Positions 1 through 9,438 are shown, counted from the stretch's first letter. The stretch: DNA of 64,000 nt from G963556115 sp963677015 (GCA_963677015.1 OY781533.1:310001-374000); one strand, 5' to 3'. A program made the numbers and translations. The notes: a model not told the origin generated them from the letters alone.

Positions 1-17
1 TTTATTGAGGGAAAATT

Positions 18-1136
18 ATGAGTAGACGCAGAATAATCTGGGCTCTGATTTCGGTAGGTGTTTTCCTTTTGTTTGCTGCCGCCGGTTATATTATGTCGCT
101 TCGGCAGCAGGGAGAACCTGAGCCGGTTGTAACAATTCAAATGACCTGGCCCCAGGCTGCTGAAAAGCTGGGAGTTTCCCCTAAGAATCTTGCAGTGGAG
201 CTGGGAGTAAAGGATAAACCGCAGAAAAATAAAACATTGGCTGAATATGGAGTCAGTGAAGAACAGCTGACAAAAACCTCAGCGCATATTCTTTCACACA
301 AGCCTGCTGTTTTCAAGCAGTTTATAATGCTGGGTATCTGTGTTTTTGCCGGGTTATTTCTTATTATCTGGGGTAAAAGCGAGAATGGCAAAGGAGTACA
401 TTACCGGCGTTTACCCTATTATCTGGCTCTGGTGATTACAATTGTCGCAAGCTTCTGGCTGGGAAAATCGCCCAGTCCGATGGAGGGTATTGTTAAAATG
501 TTCAAGGCACATGCCGGATTGTATCCGGATGTTGCCGCCAAGACTATTGCTCCTGCGTTAATGATTGTTTTCGTTGTTATTCTGTTTAATAAACTAATAT
601 GTGGCTGGGCTTGCCCATTTGGTGCTTTGCAGGAGTTGTCCATGTCTTTGGGTGAACGCCTGGGTCTGCGTAAGTTGCGAGTTCCTTTTGTGTTGAGCAA
701 TATTATACGCGGTATAATTTTTGTTGCCTTTATTCTTGTTCTTTTCGGGGTTGTCGGAAATCTGCAGGGAGTGACAATATATCATTATATTAATCCTTTC
801 AATCTTTTTGACTGGAAATTTGAGTATATTGGAGTTGCATTATGTGTTGTAATTTCGCTTCTAGCCGGTTTGGTTGTATATAGGCCATTCTGTCATTTTG
901 TTTGTCCGATGGGGTTTGTTTCCTGGATTTTTGAACAGGTAAGTATTAATCGCGTGCGGATAGATAAAAATTTGTGTATTGACTGTGGCGCCTGTGCAAA
1001 AGCTTGTCCGGCAAATGCCGGCAAGGCAATTCTTGAAAATAAAAAAGTTAAACCTGATTGTTTCAGCTGTATGCGTTGCCTTTCAAGTTGTCCGGTTGGG
1101 GCAATACGCTACGGCTTGAAAAATAGAAAAAAATAA
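18..1136 (+). CDS. NapH/NosR-type membrane 4Fe-4S protein
   Basis: Polytopic inner-membrane iron-sulfur protein (372 aa) that probably moves electrons between a membrane donor and a partner reductase or flavoprotein; the partner is not visible. One N-terminal membrane segment (about residues 7-27) is followed by a short soluble helical stretch (about 40-90) and then further membrane segments. Two membrane-proximal motifs, CGWACPFG (about 195) and CHFVCPMG, are typical of the NapH/NosR/YccM group. The C-terminus carries two ferredoxin motifs, CIDCGACAKAC (from about 320) and CFSCMRCLSSC. GAGGG lies 6 bases before the ATG. The next gene starts 10 bases downstream and encodes a second protein of the same type, so the two form an operon. 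The upstream partner lies outside the window. The family is clear; the pathway is not. Confidence 0.85.
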   Translation: MSRRRIIWALISVGVFLLFAAAGYIMSLRQQGEPEPVVTIQMTWPQAAEKLGVSPKNLAVELGVKDKPQKNKTLAEYGVSEEQLTKTSAHILSHKPAVFKQFIMLGICVFAGLFLIIWGKSENGKGVHYRRLPYYLALVITIVASFWLGKSPSPMEGIVKMFKAHAGLYPDVAAKTIAPALMIVFVVILFNKLICGWACPFGALQELSMSLGERLGLRKLRVPFVLSNIIRGIIFVAFILVLFGVVGNLQGVTIYHYINPFNLFDWKFEYIGVALCVVISLLAGLVVYRPFCHFVCPMGFVSWIFEQVSINRVRIDKNLCIDCGACAKACPANAGKAILENKKVKPDCFSCMRCLSSCPVGAIRYGLKNRKK

Positions 1137-1146
1137 AAGGAGAATT

Positions 1147-1776
1147 ATGAGAGTATTTCAGTGGTTATTAGCTCTGGTTTTTATATTTGTACTGGCTTTA
1201 GGGTGGAAATATACTGCAATTGGCCTGCTGGTTGTCCCTATGATCGGATTTGGAATGGTCTTTGCCATCTTTAACGGCAGATGGTTTTGTGGTAATCTTT
1301 GCCCCAGAGGGCAGTTTATAGATAAGATATTCAGCAGAGTAACCTCAACCCGTGATATTCCGCGAGTTTTTCTAATGCCGGTATTTCGCTGGAGTTTTCT
1401 CGTTATATTCATGGGGAAGATGGGTTATTCGTTGTTTACGGCCTATCAGGAGGGTATAACATTGGCTGCCGTTGCTAATGCTTTCTGGTGGAGTATGCTC
1501 GGCTCGTCATTGATTGCTTTGATAGGCGGCATGGTCTATAATAGCCGTTTCTGGTGCGCTGTATGTCCGGTAGGAACAATTGGAAAACATATAAAAGGGG
1601 TGGCTCCGGTAAGTTATACTGTCAGTGAGGATTGCCGAAATTGCGGGGCTTGCAGTAAAGCCTGTTCTTTCGGGCATAATCCAGCGGAATTTCGTGGCGG
1701 TAAACTGGATAACAGTGATTGTATCAAGTGTGGTAAATGTATTGATGCCTGTAAGTTTGGAGCAATAAAAAAGTAG
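1147..1776 (+). CDS. Second NapH-type membrane 4Fe-4S protein
   Basis: A shorter (209 aa) relative of the preceding protein, starting 10 bases after it behind AAAGGAG. The N-terminus is hydrophobic (about residues 4-40). CGNLCPRG and CAVCPVG sit at membrane edges, and two 4Fe-4S ferredoxin motifs close the protein (CRNCGACSKAC and CIKCGKCIDAC). It lacks the N-terminal soluble stretch of its neighbour. Together the two likely form a membrane electron-transfer module, as NapG/NapH or NosR-like pairs do, but no terminal reductase is in view. A strong hairpin terminator follows. Confidence 0.82.
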   Translation: MRVFQWLLALVFIFVLALGWKYTAIGLLVVPMIGFGMVFAIFNGRWFCGNLCPRGQFIDKIFSRVTSTRDIPRVFLMPVFRWSFLVIFMGKMGYSLFTAYQEGITLAAVANAFWWSMLGSSLIALIGGMVYNSRFWCAVCPVGTIGKHIKGVAPVSYTVSEDCRNCGACSKACSFGHNPAEFRGGKLDNSDCIKCGKCIDACKFGAIKK

Positions 1777-1800
1777 TATAATTATTTATTATAATATTTT

Positions 1801-1839
1801 TAATCCGGGGCAGAAAATCTGCCCCGGATTAATTTTTTA
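1801..1839. terminator. Bidirectional hairpin terminator
   Basis: Inverted repeat with 14 paired bases (1801-1814 with 1818-1831, core CCGGGGCAGA / TCTGCCCCGG, loop AAA), followed by a T-run on the plus strand. It lies between the convergent ferredoxin operon and the J-domain gene and probably ends both transcripts. Confidence 0.9.
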
Positions 1840-2598
1840 GCGTCTACTTTTCATGATAGTATCATAGGCTTTGTTAATTTTTGTCATCTGTTCGGTAGCG
1901 AATTTCATAAATTCATCGGGCAGGCCTTTGCTCTGAAGCTTATCTGGATGAAATGCCGCGCATTTATCACGATATTTGCGTTTTATATCACTGTCACTGT
2001 CATTGCTATTACACTCGAGCAGATCATATGCCTCCTGAAGCTCACTGCTGGTGCTGCCGGTACCGGAGGAGTATTGCTGCCTGCTGTTATTCTCTGAGTA
2101 ACCGTAAGAACCGGAAGTGTTGAGGTGAAGGATATTCTTTGCTTCTTCGATAATTGATTGCTCTTCAGGTGAATAATGTCCGTCTTTTTTGGATAATTCA
2201 ATCAGAGTGCCGACAAGCATCATGCAGAGCTCGCGGTCATAATTTACAATCTGACCAAATTGCCTGATATAGTCAGACGCAGGGGTATTGTTATCCTTTG
2301 CTTCAAGAAAAACTTTTTTGGCAATATCTTTGGTCTGAGGATCGAGACGGAAATGATTGTTCATCAGTTCTTCAACGTATTCTATCTCTTCTTTACTGAT
2401 AACTCCATCGGCTTTGGCGAGTTTCGCCAGACAGGAGAAGAAGCATACAAAGAAAGCCACCTGATTTTTTTCAGTGTTATTTACTATCCCTGCTGAGCCG
2501 GATATACTCCCTCCAAGTATGGCACCTATCATTGCTCCGATTGGTCCGCCCAGGAGAAGACCGATACCGCCACCGATAAGTGCACCTTTTATTCCCAT
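1837..2598 (-). CDS. TerB-like / DnaJ-domain (DjlA-like) co-chaperone
   Basis: 253 aa protein with the architecture of DjlA. A glycine-rich hydrophobic N-terminus (about residues 5-40) resembles a membrane anchor. A TerB-like helical domain follows (about 48-155, with the acidic repeats KADGVISKEE and KKDGHYSPEE). After a Ser/Gly-rich linker comes a C-terminal J domain with the HPD motif at 217-219. The HPD motif stimulates DnaK-type ATPases, so this is probably a membrane-tethered DnaK co-chaperone. It lies downstream of the YcjF-like gene on the same strand (17-base gap). The gene is intact. Its DnaK partner and client are unknown. Confidence 0.8.
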   Translation of the reverse strand: MGIKGALIGGGIGLLLGGPIGAMIGAILGGSISGSAGIVNNTEKNQVAFFVCFFSCLAKLAKADGVISKEEIEYVEELMNNHFRLDPQTKDIAKKVFLEAKDNNTPASDYIRQFGQIVNYDRELCMMLVGTLIELSKKDGHYSPEEQSIIEEAKNILHLNTSGSYGYSENNSRQQYSSGTGSTSSELQEAYDLLECNSNDSDSDIKRKYRDKCAAFHPDKLQSKGLPDEFMKFATEQMTKINKAYDTIMKSRR

Positions 2599-2615
2599 GA
2601 TTTACCGCCTTTCTT

Positions 2616-3842
2616 TTATTTTTTTTGTTTTGTTTTTCGGGTAGTGCTGATCATCTGCACATTTGCGATTGTTGCTTTTCCAAGTCTCCAGAGTAGAAAA
2701 CCGTTTAGTCCGGCTTCTGCTGTTTTGGAGAAAATTGTTTTTAAAGAACTCGTGAGTGAACCTGCGAGCAGTTCTCCGCTCCATTCCTGATAGGAATCAC
2801 TCAGGCTTTCAATGCCGTTTTCAGCTACATCTCCGAGCATGCCGCTGAGGTAGGCCTGAATTATAGCCCGTGAAAGCATGAGCGCACTCTGTCCAAAGGC
2901 AGGGCGGAGATTATAGATTGTCAGAATATCTCTGATCATTGCCAGTGAGCCGTAGAGAACAATTACCTGATCGATGAGCCCGACCGGTGATGCGGCAGTT
3001 CCAAGTGCGACTTTTCCGGCATAGCGTTTGATTCTTTCTCTGGCGGCAGTGTCAAGTATCTGCTGAAAACGTAAGGTAAATGTTTGCAGCCATTCCTGAG
3101 ATGAAACAGGATGAGCGGAAGAAAGAAGGTCATCTCTGGCTTTTGTAAGTTCTGTCAATGCTTCAGAGGTTATTCCGGCGTTAGAGAGAGTAGGATAATC
3201 GGCTAGTGGGTATTCATCCAGATATAATTTGAGTTCACTTCTTGCCTGTTCTGAGCGGGAGTTTGCCAGTTCACGCAGTTCACTGCGTTCTTCAAGAATA
3301 CGTAGAGCTTTTATATTGATCTGTGGTGATCGTCTCAGAGCAAAAAACAGCAGTATCAGCCGGCCGATAACTCCGGCAATCAGGAGAGTGAAAATAATTC
3401 CTGCTCCGCCGATAATATATTGCCATAAAATTGGAAGTGTCACTATTTCTTTGTATATTGTGATTCCATGTGAGAGAGCGAATAGACCGGCGATACCGGC
3501 TACAAGAAGGAGAATAAGCTTTGCTCCCCGGTAGAACGCATGAGGGATTTTAAACTGTGACGCTGTAAGTTCGGCAAATTTTTTCTGGAAGCGTTCTTCC
3601 AGAATTTCCGAATCTGCATCGCTGATCAGACTCTGCTCGGCAGCGGAGAGTATCCTTATGTTTTCTGAAAGCGGAAGCGGATCCGGTGTGCCAAGTCCGG
3701 AATCTCCCGGACGGAGTCTTTGCTCTGCCGTTTCAGGTGTGGTTTCTTTTCTTTCTTGCGCTCGGTTGAAATCATTTGCGGTGCCAGAAAAAAAAGGTCT
3801 TGCCGTCGGATCGCCTAGTGGAATATCAGGTTCATTATTCAT
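2616..3842 (-). CDS. YcjF-like (DUF697) membrane protein
   Basis: 408 aa. A polar, Pro-rich N-terminal third is followed by two closely spaced membrane segments (about residues 107-165). A C-terminal helical domain (about 270-395) has the pattern of the DUF697/YcjF family, including a stretch after a GxxDQ-like turn that repeats small residues. Its start overlaps the stop of the YcjX-like gene by 4 bases (ATGA), which indicates translational coupling. In Enterobacteria ycjX-ycjF are adjacent stress-induced genes of poorly known role. The pairing here supports the family call more than any single motif does. Confidence 0.75.
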   Translation of the reverse strand: MNNEPDIPLGDPTARPFFSGTANDFNRAQERKETTPETAEQRLRPGDSGLGTPDPLPLSENIRILSAAEQSLISDADSEILEERFQKKFAELTASQFKIPHAFYRGAKLILLLVAGIAGLFALSHGITIYKEIVTLPILWQYIIGGAGIIFTLLIAGVIGRLILLFFALRRSPQINIKALRILEERSELRELANSRSEQARSELKLYLDEYPLADYPTLSNAGITSEALTELTKARDDLLSSAHPVSSQEWLQTFTLRFQQILDTAARERIKRYAGKVALGTAASPVGLIDQVIVLYGSLAMIRDILTIYNLRPAFGQSALMLSRAIIQAYLSGMLGDVAENGIESLSDSYQEWSGELLAGSLTSSLKTIFSKTAEAGLNGFLLWRLGKATIANVQMISTTRKTKQKK

Positions 3843-5191
3843 GCTTCACCTCCTCCGGTAATAAAATTGAATATTCGGTCCAACCCTGAATGATTTGGAG
3901 GGATCTGCATATTTCTTGGGGCGTTGGGCAGAATACTGTAAAACGGGTAATCGTTATAGTCCCAGCTCTCAGGCCAGAGATCGGGGAGTTTGGGGACAGG
4001 ATATTCAACCCATTCTTTAGCGGGGTTATTCAGATAAAGTCTGCCGATAAGGTGATGAGGCTTGTCCGACTTTCTGGTGGAGTAGCAGGCGCTGCAGGTA
4101 AACCAGGAGAATTGTATATCCGGTAAGGTTCGTCGGGCGCGCTGGGTCATAAGTTTAAGCAGTCCGCGTAACTTTCCATTTTCTATGTCCGTGCTATCTA
4201 CCATATCCATTTTGGTCGCTACAAAAGCCACCCGCTGTAATTTCCCGGTAAAAATACCAATAAGCTGCTGTAGAATTCTGCTCAGTACGGAATCTGGGCG
4301 TATCGATTCAAAGAGATCCAGAAGAATTTGGCGGTTGTCATTGTAACGGTCGACACCGCCTGCAAGCAGTGAAGGGATATCAATGAGTATTACCAGAGTG
4401 TCTGCACTGAGAATCTCTTTAAAAAGCGGTAGCGCGATTTTATTGCGGTATTCAGTGTATGCTTTGCGCAGCGCAGTTAGCATTTCGGGGTTCTTTTCCA
4501 GAATATTTGCTGGAACCGGGGCGAATTCTGAAGTTGAATCAAGTCCGCAGTTACGGGTTGCCGCTATTTCATCGACTGTAGTATTTCTGGCAACTTTCCC
4601 GCTGGTATCGAGTAAAAAGGTTGACGGTGTTACTAGTGGTTTGTAGTCACTGATAAGGTGCGCCATGAGTATTTTATAGGCTGAAAGAATTATTGGCAGT
4701 TCCGGTTTATCGGTGCTGGATATTGATTGGATATATTCTTTAAGGTGGACTTTATATTCATGGTGCTCCTGAAAGTGTTCAAGGATATGCTCTGACCAGT
4801 CGGAGTAATTTTTATATGCAGCTATTGCGCCGTCAGCTATTCTTTCACCCGGAAAATCAAAGAATTCCAGACTCTGGCTGCAGAAGCGATTTAGTGAAAA
4901 TGAGTGTTCCCAATCTGAACGTGAATATTCGCAGATATATTTTGCACTGGCTACAGTTTTTTCAGGCCATAGCCCACGTGAAAGACACTCGCGATAATTG
5001 TCGAATTTGAATTTTTTCCATTTATTCGAATTTATTGGGAGTTCACGGAAATTATGAATTTTCAGAGAAGATCCGGGGTTAAAATCAGCACTGTCAAACT
5101 CTGCAAGTTGGGCAATGAGAGAACTGAGAAAAACGGTTTTTCCGCCTCCTGCTATTCCTGTGACCGCAATCTTTTCTCTTGAATCGAACAT
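3839..5191 (-). CDS. ycjX: YcjX-like P-loop NTPase (DUF463)
   Basis: 450 aa protein with a Walker A motif close to the N-terminus (GIAGGGKT, residues 12-19), a DFPGER switch-like motif near residue 118 and a G4-like ATKMD motif near residue 325. This matches the YcjX/DUF463 stress-protein family of P-loop NTPases. The expected length for the family is about 450-480 aa, so it is complete. It is first in a minus-strand operon with the YcjF-like and J-domain genes. The biochemical role is not established in the family; membrane stress is an inference from enterobacterial regulation. No clear promoter was identified upstream. Confidence 0.8.
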   Translation of the reverse strand: MFDSREKIAVTGIAGGGKTVFLSSLIAQLAEFDSADFNPGSSLKIHNFRELPINSNKWKKFKFDNYRECLSRGLWPEKTVASAKYICEYSRSDWEHSFSLNRFCSQSLEFFDFPGERIADGAIAAYKNYSDWSEHILEHFQEHHEYKVHLKEYIQSISSTDKPELPIILSAYKILMAHLISDYKPLVTPSTFLLDTSGKVARNTTVDEIAATRNCGLDSTSEFAPVPANILEKNPEMLTALRKAYTEYRNKIALPLFKEILSADTLVILIDIPSLLAGGVDRYNDNRQILLDLFESIRPDSVLSRILQQLIGIFTGKLQRVAFVATKMDMVDSTDIENGKLRGLLKLMTQRARRTLPDIQFSWFTCSACYSTRKSDKPHHLIGRLYLNNPAKEWVEYPVPKLPDLWPESWDYNDYPFYSILPNAPRNMQIPPNHSGLDRIFNFITGGGEA

Positions 5192-5519
5192 TAACGGTTA
5201 TCCTTGCCGTTTATTATAGAATTTATGGTTAAATATGCTTGATTATATGATTTGCAGCCACTTTAGTCAAGCAAGGCGAAGATGATAAGTTCAGGGTTTT
5301 AAATCTATGCAGGGTTAAATAATGAGATGCTAAAATTCTGTTTAAAAAAAAAAATAATAGAATGATTTTATTGGAGTAAAAAAAACCAGATGTGCTAATA
5401 TGAATATTGTGTTTAGTTGATTGTTTTATGGTACCGTGAAATTATTACCGTCCGTCTATGCTGGAATATACTATTCTCTATTTATTAGTAGAGTCATAGA
5501 GCTGTATGAAGGAGCAATT
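5192..5519. other. Intergenic region between ycjX and chemoreceptor 1
   Basis: 328 bases between divergently transcribed genes, AT-rich with an A-run at about 5344-5355. It should hold promoters for both genes, but I see no convincing sigma-70 or sigma-28 pair. No ORF or RNA gene is supported. Confidence 0.5.
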
Positions 5520-7400
5520 ATGAAGATTAAATCTAAAATTATTTTGTTGCCGGTAGTTGCGGTTTTGGGTACAGCTGTTTTATTTGCGATCATATTACAT
5601 ATAAATAGCGTGGTTATTTTTGATATTGTACTGCCAAAGTTTGCTGAAGAGGTCATCAGCAGTGAAAAAAATATTGTAAAAGTTCTGGTTCAGACGGAGG
5701 CTCATGTTGTAAATAATATCGTTGAGATGCTTAAAGGAAAAAGCGAGGAGGAGATTCGGGCGGCTCTGATTGCTCATACCGATAGTATTACCTTTTTTGA
5801 TGATAAAAGCGGCTACTTCTTTATTTATGATTATGAAGGGAACAGAATAAATTTGCCGGGAGTAAAAGGAGAAGCTAAAACATCCGGCAACTATATTCAC
5901 CTTAAAGATACAAATGGTTATGAGCTCATACGGGGCTTGAGTGAAGCGGCTCAGCGTGGCGGTGATTTTGTAGAGTACTGGTTTCCTAAAAAAGGCGGCA
6001 CAGAATCATTTCCCAAGATAAGTTATTCGATGCCGATAAAGGGAACAAATTATTTTGTCGGGGCGGGTGTGTATTATAATGATGTAAAAGGTTATATCGC
6101 GTCTATGGAGAAAATTATTATCGGTGAAGCTGGAAACATGAGCAGCTATATCTATATTGCGGCGATAATATATGTCCTTATATTGGCGGTTCTGGTCTTC
6201 TTTATAGTCAGAGGAATTATACACGGTCTTAACGGGGTGAAGAGTAAGCTGCTGCAGATTGTTGAAACCGGTGATACAACGGATAATGTCGCTGAAGATC
6301 TGCTTTTACGCAAAGATGAGATAGGTGAGCTTGCATATGCCGGGCGTCAGATTATTTCTGATTTCGATAAGGTAGCTACCGTATCGAAAGGTCTGGCTGA
6401 ACGGGACTGGTGTCAGGAGGTTGAAGTTAAATCTGATAAGGATGTAATGAATATATCATTGAAAGATATGATTGCAGAGGTAAACAGTACTTTGAAAGAA
6501 ATATTTATTAATGTGCAGGAACTTGATGCCGGAGCCCAGCAGGTAAGTATGGCCAGTCAGGCGCTTTCAGATGGTGCTTCCTCACAGGCGGCGGCAATTC
6601 AGCAGATTTCATCCTCACTAGCAGATATGAATGTCAGAACCAATCAGAATGCACAGAATGCAACTGAAGCCAGTAAGCTGGCTCAGTCCGCTAACACTGC
6701 AGCACTCAGTGGACAACAGCAGATGCAGAGTCTTGCGACGGCTATTGGTGGTATAACTCAGAGGGCTGAGGAAACAAAGAAGGTTGTGAAAACAATCGAT
6801 GATATTGCTTTTCAGACCAATCTTCTGGCTCTCAATGCTGCGGTGGAAGCCGCCAGGGCAGGAGTGCATGGTAAAGGTTTTGCTGTCGTGGCGGAAGAGG
6901 TTCGTAATCTTGCTGCCAGATCAGCAAAAGCCGCGGGAGAGACTGCGGAGCTGATTGATAATGTGGTATCTGAAGTAAAGAGCGGTAATGATATGGCTGA
7001 GACTACAGCTTCCGCTTTGAACAGTATTACGGAACAGATTCAACAGGCAACAGATCTGGTCGGTGACATCGCTCAGGCGTCGATCGGTCAGGCTGAAGGT
7101 GTGTCGCAGGTAAATCAGGGTCTTGAACAGATTGACTCTGTTACCCAGCAGAATACTGCAAGTGCTGAGGAAACAGCCTCAGCAAGTGCTCATATGAGTG
7201 AACTGGCATCACGTCTTAATGCGGTTATAAGCAGATTTAAACTGCAGGATTTGTCTGAGATCAAAAAAGGGTCTGGAAGAAAGAAACAGCTTAAGGGTTC
7301 AGCAAACAAAAAAGTACCAGCACCTGCAGCTTCTGCAGCAGCAGTGATAACTCCACGTGAGCAGATAAAGCTTGATGATGATGAGTTCGGTAAATTCTGA
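5520..7400 (+). CDS. Methyl-accepting chemotaxis protein 1 (sCache_2 sensor)
   Basis: 626 aa transmembrane chemoreceptor. The ATG at 5520 is chosen because GAAGGAG lies just before it and the product then matches the next gene from its first residue; an upstream in-frame start at 5421 would add 33 residues with no ribosome site. Order: TM1 (about 7-29), periplasmic sCache_2-type domain (about 35-190, with GYFFIYD, GGDFVEYWFPK and NYFVGAGVY), TM2 (about 205-227), HAMP, then the coiled-coil signalling domain with the conserved hairpin tip (IDDIAFQTNLLALNAAVEAA, about 428-447). The C-terminal linker ends in EFGKF, matching the aromatic pentapeptide pattern used to tether CheR/CheB. The ligand is unknown; the domain class often binds small organic acids. 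Confidence 0.92.
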   Translation: MKIKSKIILLPVVAVLGTAVLFAIILHINSVVIFDIVLPKFAEEVISSEKNIVKVLVQTEAHVVNNIVEMLKGKSEEEIRAALIAHTDSITFFDDKSGYFFIYDYEGNRINLPGVKGEAKTSGNYIHLKDTNGYELIRGLSEAAQRGGDFVEYWFPKKGGTESFPKISYSMPIKGTNYFVGAGVYYNDVKGYIASMEKIIIGEAGNMSSYIYIAAIIYVLILAVLVFFIVRGIIHGLNGVKSKLLQIVETGDTTDNVAEDLLLRKDEIGELAYAGRQIISDFDKVATVSKGLAERDWCQEVEVKSDKDVMNISLKDMIAEVNSTLKEIFINVQELDAGAQQVSMASQALSDGASSQAAAIQQISSSLADMNVRTNQNAQNATEASKLAQSANTAALSGQQQMQSLATAIGGITQRAEETKKVVKTIDDIAFQTNLLALNAAVEAARAGVHGKGFAVVAEEVRNLAARSAKAAGETAELIDNVVSEVKSGNDMAETTASALNSITEQIQQATDLVGDIAQASIGQAEGVSQVNQGLEQIDSVTQQNTASAEETASASAHMSELASRLNAVISRFKLQDLSEIKKGSGRKKQLKGSANKKVPAPAASAAAVITPREQIKLDDDEFGKF

Positions 7401-7474
7401 TGCGTGTTTAATGTTAACATCTATGGATTTAACTTGTTTAGTTATTTGTGTCTTTTCGGTATCTTTAATAATTA

Positions 7475-7506
7475 ATCTTGACTTTTTGTATAAAAAAAGT
7501 CAAGAT
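7475..7506. repeat. 13-bp perfect hairpin between chemoreceptor genes
   Basis: ATCTTGACTTTTT at 7475-7487 pairs with 7494-7506, with a 6-base loop. There is no strong T-run after it, so it may be a weak terminator or an mRNA stabiliser between the two receptor genes. Confidence 0.55.
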
Positions 7507-7560
7507 GATTATTTGATTGTCAGGATATGAAATAATGGATATTATTCAGGGGGGAATTAT

Positions 7561-9438
7561 ATGAAGATAAAATGGAAAGTTATTTCTCTACCGGTTATCG
7601 CTGTAATTGGTACTACTGTCATATTGGTTTTGGTTACGTTGATCAATAGCAATGTAAGAGAGACGGTAGTGCTTCCCAGTGTAGTTAAGGAAATTGTTGA
7701 TTCCGAAAAATCAAAGGTTAAGTCACTGGTTATTCTGGAAGTAGGAGAGCTTAACAGTCAGATAGCCGGTATCACGGATAAAAATGAAATTATAAATGCT
7801 ATAATTGCACAGACTGATCGTTCGGATTATACTCAGGACGGTTCTGGATATTTCTTTGTCTATGATATGAAAGGAAATCGTATTAACAGTCCGGGAACAA
7901 AGGGTGAGGCGAAGACAAGCGGTAATTTTTATGATTATCAGGATAGTAAAGGTAAGTATCTTTTTCGTGAGCTTATTGCTGCTGTCAAGAAAGGTGGCGG
8001 GTTTGTTGAATACTGGTTTCCTAAAAAAGGGAAAACCGAACCTGCTCCGAAGATAAGCTATGTTATGCCGATCAAAGGGACCGATTATTTTGTTGGTACA
8101 GGTTTATATATTGATGACGCAATGCATCATGCATATGAGATAAAGAACGATATCGCTGAAAAGGTCAATTCGTATAGAGTCTATTTTTATATAATCGGTC
8201 TTATTTATATAATTGCACTGGGTATTATTGCCTATATTATTATCAAGGGCATTATAAGTGGTCTCAATGGTGTGGTAACGGCACTAGTGACAATTGTTGA
8301 TAAAGGTGATACCACGGTAACTATCGATGAACAACTGTTACAGCGTAAGGATGAGATAAGGGCGCTTGCTGAAGTCAGTAAAAATCTGGTTCATGATTAC
8401 AGCAAGATCGCGGAGGTTGCCAAGAAACTTGCCGCTAAAAACTGGCGACAGAAAATTGAGATCAAATCTGAAATGGACGATATGAATAAATCTCTGGAGA
8501 ATATGATCGAAGAGATGAATTCGATATTATCACTCTTTGTCAGTAAGATTCTTGAAGTTCGCGAAGGTATCGGTCAGGTTCGAATAGCAAGCCACGCGTT
8601 ATCTGACGGTTCAGCTTCTCAGGCTTCTTCATTAGAGCAGGTCAGTGCCTCTCTGGTCGAGATGGGAAAGCGTATCAACGATAATGCCAAGAATGCCGAG
8701 GAGGCTAAAAGTCTGTCCAAAGCTGCGACTGAAGCAGCTATTAGCGGACAGGGACGGATGCAGGATTTGACTCAGGCAATAAGCGATATAACCAGCAGAG
8801 CTGAAGAGACCAAGAAAGTCGTGAAAACAATTGATGATATCGCTTTTCAGACCAATCTTCTAGCGTTGAATGCGGCTGTGGAAGCGGCAAGAGCAGGGGT
8901 TCATGGTAAGGGATTTGCGGTAGTTGCCGAGGAGGTGCGAAATCTTGCGGCACGTTCAGCCAAGGCTGCCGGCGAGACAGCTGAACTTATTGATAATGTT
9001 GTTTCCGATGTCCGTACCGGTAATGATATGACTCTGACAACGGCCGATGCACTCAATAGTATTGTTGAAATGATAAGTAAAGCTTCTGATCTGGTTGTTG
9101 AAATATCCAGTGCTTCAAATGAGCAGGCACAGGGAATTGCACAGATCAATCAGGGACTGAATCAGATAGATTCTGTTACCCAGCAGAACACAGCCAGTGC
9201 CGAGGAGACCGCTGCCGCCAGTGAACACATGACCGAGCTTATTCAATCTATAAATAGTGATATTGAAAAGTTTGAACTGATATCAGATGCTGATATGCCG
9301 CAGAAAAAATCTGAAAAGAAGAATAAAGGTTCACGTCCTACTAAGCAGTTGCAGAAAATATCTCCTGAAGTGAATGCATCAGTAGTGATGCCGTCAGAAC
9401 AGATCAAACTTGATGATGATGATTTCGGTAAGTTCTAA
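7561..9438 (+). CDS. Methyl-accepting chemotaxis protein 2 (sCache_2 sensor)
   Basis: 625 aa paralogue of the preceding receptor with the same order: TM1, sCache_2-type periplasmic domain (GYFFVYDMKGNR, GGGFVEYWFPK, DYFVGTGLY), TM2 (about 205-227), HAMP and cytoplasmic signalling domain. From the KKVVKTIDD stretch to ELIDNVVS the two proteins are residue-for-residue identical, while the sensor domains differ, which is expected after tandem duplication and ligand-range divergence. It also ends in DFGKF, a CheR/CheB pentapeptide-like tail on a variable linker. A GGGGGG Shine-Dalgarno lies 6 bases before the ATG. A good terminator follows. Confidence 0.92.
   Translation: MKIKWKVISLPVIAVIGTTVILVLVTLINSNVRETVVLPSVVKEIVDSEKSKVKSLVILEVGELNSQIAGITDKNEIINAIIAQTDRSDYTQDGSGYFFVYDMKGNRINSPGTKGEAKTSGNFYDYQDSKGKYLFRELIAAVKKGGGFVEYWFPKKGKTEPAPKISYVMPIKGTDYFVGTGLYIDDAMHHAYEIKNDIAEKVNSYRVYFYIIGLIYIIALGIIAYIIIKGIISGLNGVVTALVTIVDKGDTTVTIDEQLLQRKDEIRALAEVSKNLVHDYSKIAEVAKKLAAKNWRQKIEIKSEMDDMNKSLENMIEEMNSILSLFVSKILEVREGIGQVRIASHALSDGSASQASSLEQVSASLVEMGKRINDNAKNAEEAKSLSKAATEAAISGQGRMQDLTQAISDITSRAEETKKVVKTIDDIAFQTNLLALNAAVEAARAGVHGKGFAVVAEEVRNLAARSAKAAGETAELIDNVVSDVRTGNDMTLTTADALNSIVEMISKASDLVVEISSASNEQAQGIAQINQGLNQIDSVTQQNTASAEETAAASEHMTELIQSINSDIEKFELISDADMPQKKSEKKNKGSRPTKQLQKISPEVNASVVMPSEQIKLDDDDFGKF

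Noticed and set aside
3361..3375. GCCGATAA-like octamers elsewhere (about 3362, 4033, 15318, 34813)
   Set aside because: They lie inside coding sequence and lack TAAA at the right spacing, so they are not sigma-28 promoters.
7517..7545. TTGTCA, 17 bases, TATTAT before chemoreceptor 2
   Set aside because: The transcription start would fall inside the Shine-Dalgarno (7549-7554), so it cannot be the main promoter.
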